A program made the translations under genes and the position numbers. From Cyclobacteriaceae bacterium (GTDB lineage Bacteria > Bacteroidota > Bacteroidia > Cytophagales > Cyclobacteriaceae): a DNA stretch of 35,319 bases. Under the pieces are notes generated by a model that was given only the letters and a program-made list of their open reading frames with translations, was not told the origin of the DNA and searched no databases. The DNA is taken from positions 1 to 35,319 of the forward strand of contig JAHEGY010000042.1 in assembly GCA_024644875.1 (NCBI GenBank), read 5' to 3'. Of this stretch, positions 35,180-35,319 are shown one piece after another. Numbering within the stretch: position 1 is the first letter of the stretch; each line of letters opens with the position of its first letter.

Positions 35180-35319
35180 TTAATTTAATTCAAAAGGATA
35201 AATGACCTTCCAGTCCTCTTTCATATTAATTACTATCCATTCTTTTAACCTAGCTTCGTCGAGTCCTTTATCAAACCTTCCTATATGAGATTCTCTATCA
35301 TAGGCCCATTCGCGAATCG
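35180..35319 (-). CDS. C-terminal end of a possible HAD-like hydrolase, cut by the window
   Basis: The minus strand is open to the edge and ends at TAA (35180-35182), giving about 45 residues: IREWAYDRESHIGRFDKGLD, EARLKEWIVINMKEDWKVIY and PFELN. The pattern WAYDRESHIGRFDKGLDEA with a following W-x-V-I-N-M-K segment is like the tail of haloacid-dehalogenase-type phosphatases, but the catalytic domain is outside the window, so the call is provisional. Confidence 0.45.
   Translation of the reverse strand, partial: IREWAYDRESHIGRFDKGLDEARLKEWIVINMKEDWKVIYPFELN

Overview
The window is AT-rich DNA from a member of the Bacteroidota, probably a free-living, light- and oxygen-exposed heterotroph. 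The evidence is a run of short lipoprotein signal peptides, promoters of the Bacteroidota type (TTG or TTTG, about 20 bases, then TAnnTTTR), and families that cluster in this phylum: BNR_4 propellers, FormylGly sulfatases, DinB-like proteins, AIM24, GH120, GH99 and DUF3575-like barrels. No rRNA, tRNA, CRISPR array, insertion sequence or SusC/SusD pair was seen. Genus cannot be read from this sequence.

Layout. 1-4055 (minus): a window-truncated BNR_4 propeller, then a tight set DinB, two related small membrane proteins and a lipoprotein sulfatase. 4164-7678 (minus): DUF1801, a truncated SnoaL gene, two small membrane-protein genes each broken by a single-base frameshift, a fatty acid hydroxylase and a PHP phosphoesterase. 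7983-13558 (plus): a methyltransferase, then three closely packed exported proteins (a double FG-GAP propeller, an Ig plus ConA-like lipoprotein, and an unrecognised secreted protein). 13751-18908 (minus): lipoprotein SMP-30 lactonase, NTF2-fold lipoprotein, secreted esterase, ThuA-like lipoprotein and a GH99-like lipoprotein. 19007-20440: AIM24 and CIA30 proteins. 20799-26024 (minus): perR, katG, a short photolyase and a photolyase-related flavoprotein in one apparent operon. 26591-27961 (plus): alditol-oxidase-like flavoprotein. 28117-29940 (minus): GH120 beta-xylosidase. 30130-30618: debris of two genes. 30641-34971 (minus): an exported unknown, an FG-GAP lipoprotein, an outer-membrane barrel and a serine beta-lactamase-like hydrolase. 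The right edge holds the tail of a possible HAD-like gene.

How it fits together. The carbohydrate genes (sulfatase, BNR_4, SMP-30, esterase, ThuA, GH99, GH120) are scattered single genes with their own promoters, not a classical polysaccharide utilisation locus. The most coherent and most interesting unit is perR-katG-photolyase-photolyase. It carries a PerR-type operator just downstream of a good promoter, which suggests peroxide-responsive control of two unusual photolyase-family proteins: one lacks the N-terminal antenna domain and has an extra Rossmann-like C-terminal domain, and the other appears to have lost the iron-sulfur cysteines typical of its family. A second theme is decay: at least six broken or residual genes can be read in the spaces between intact ones.
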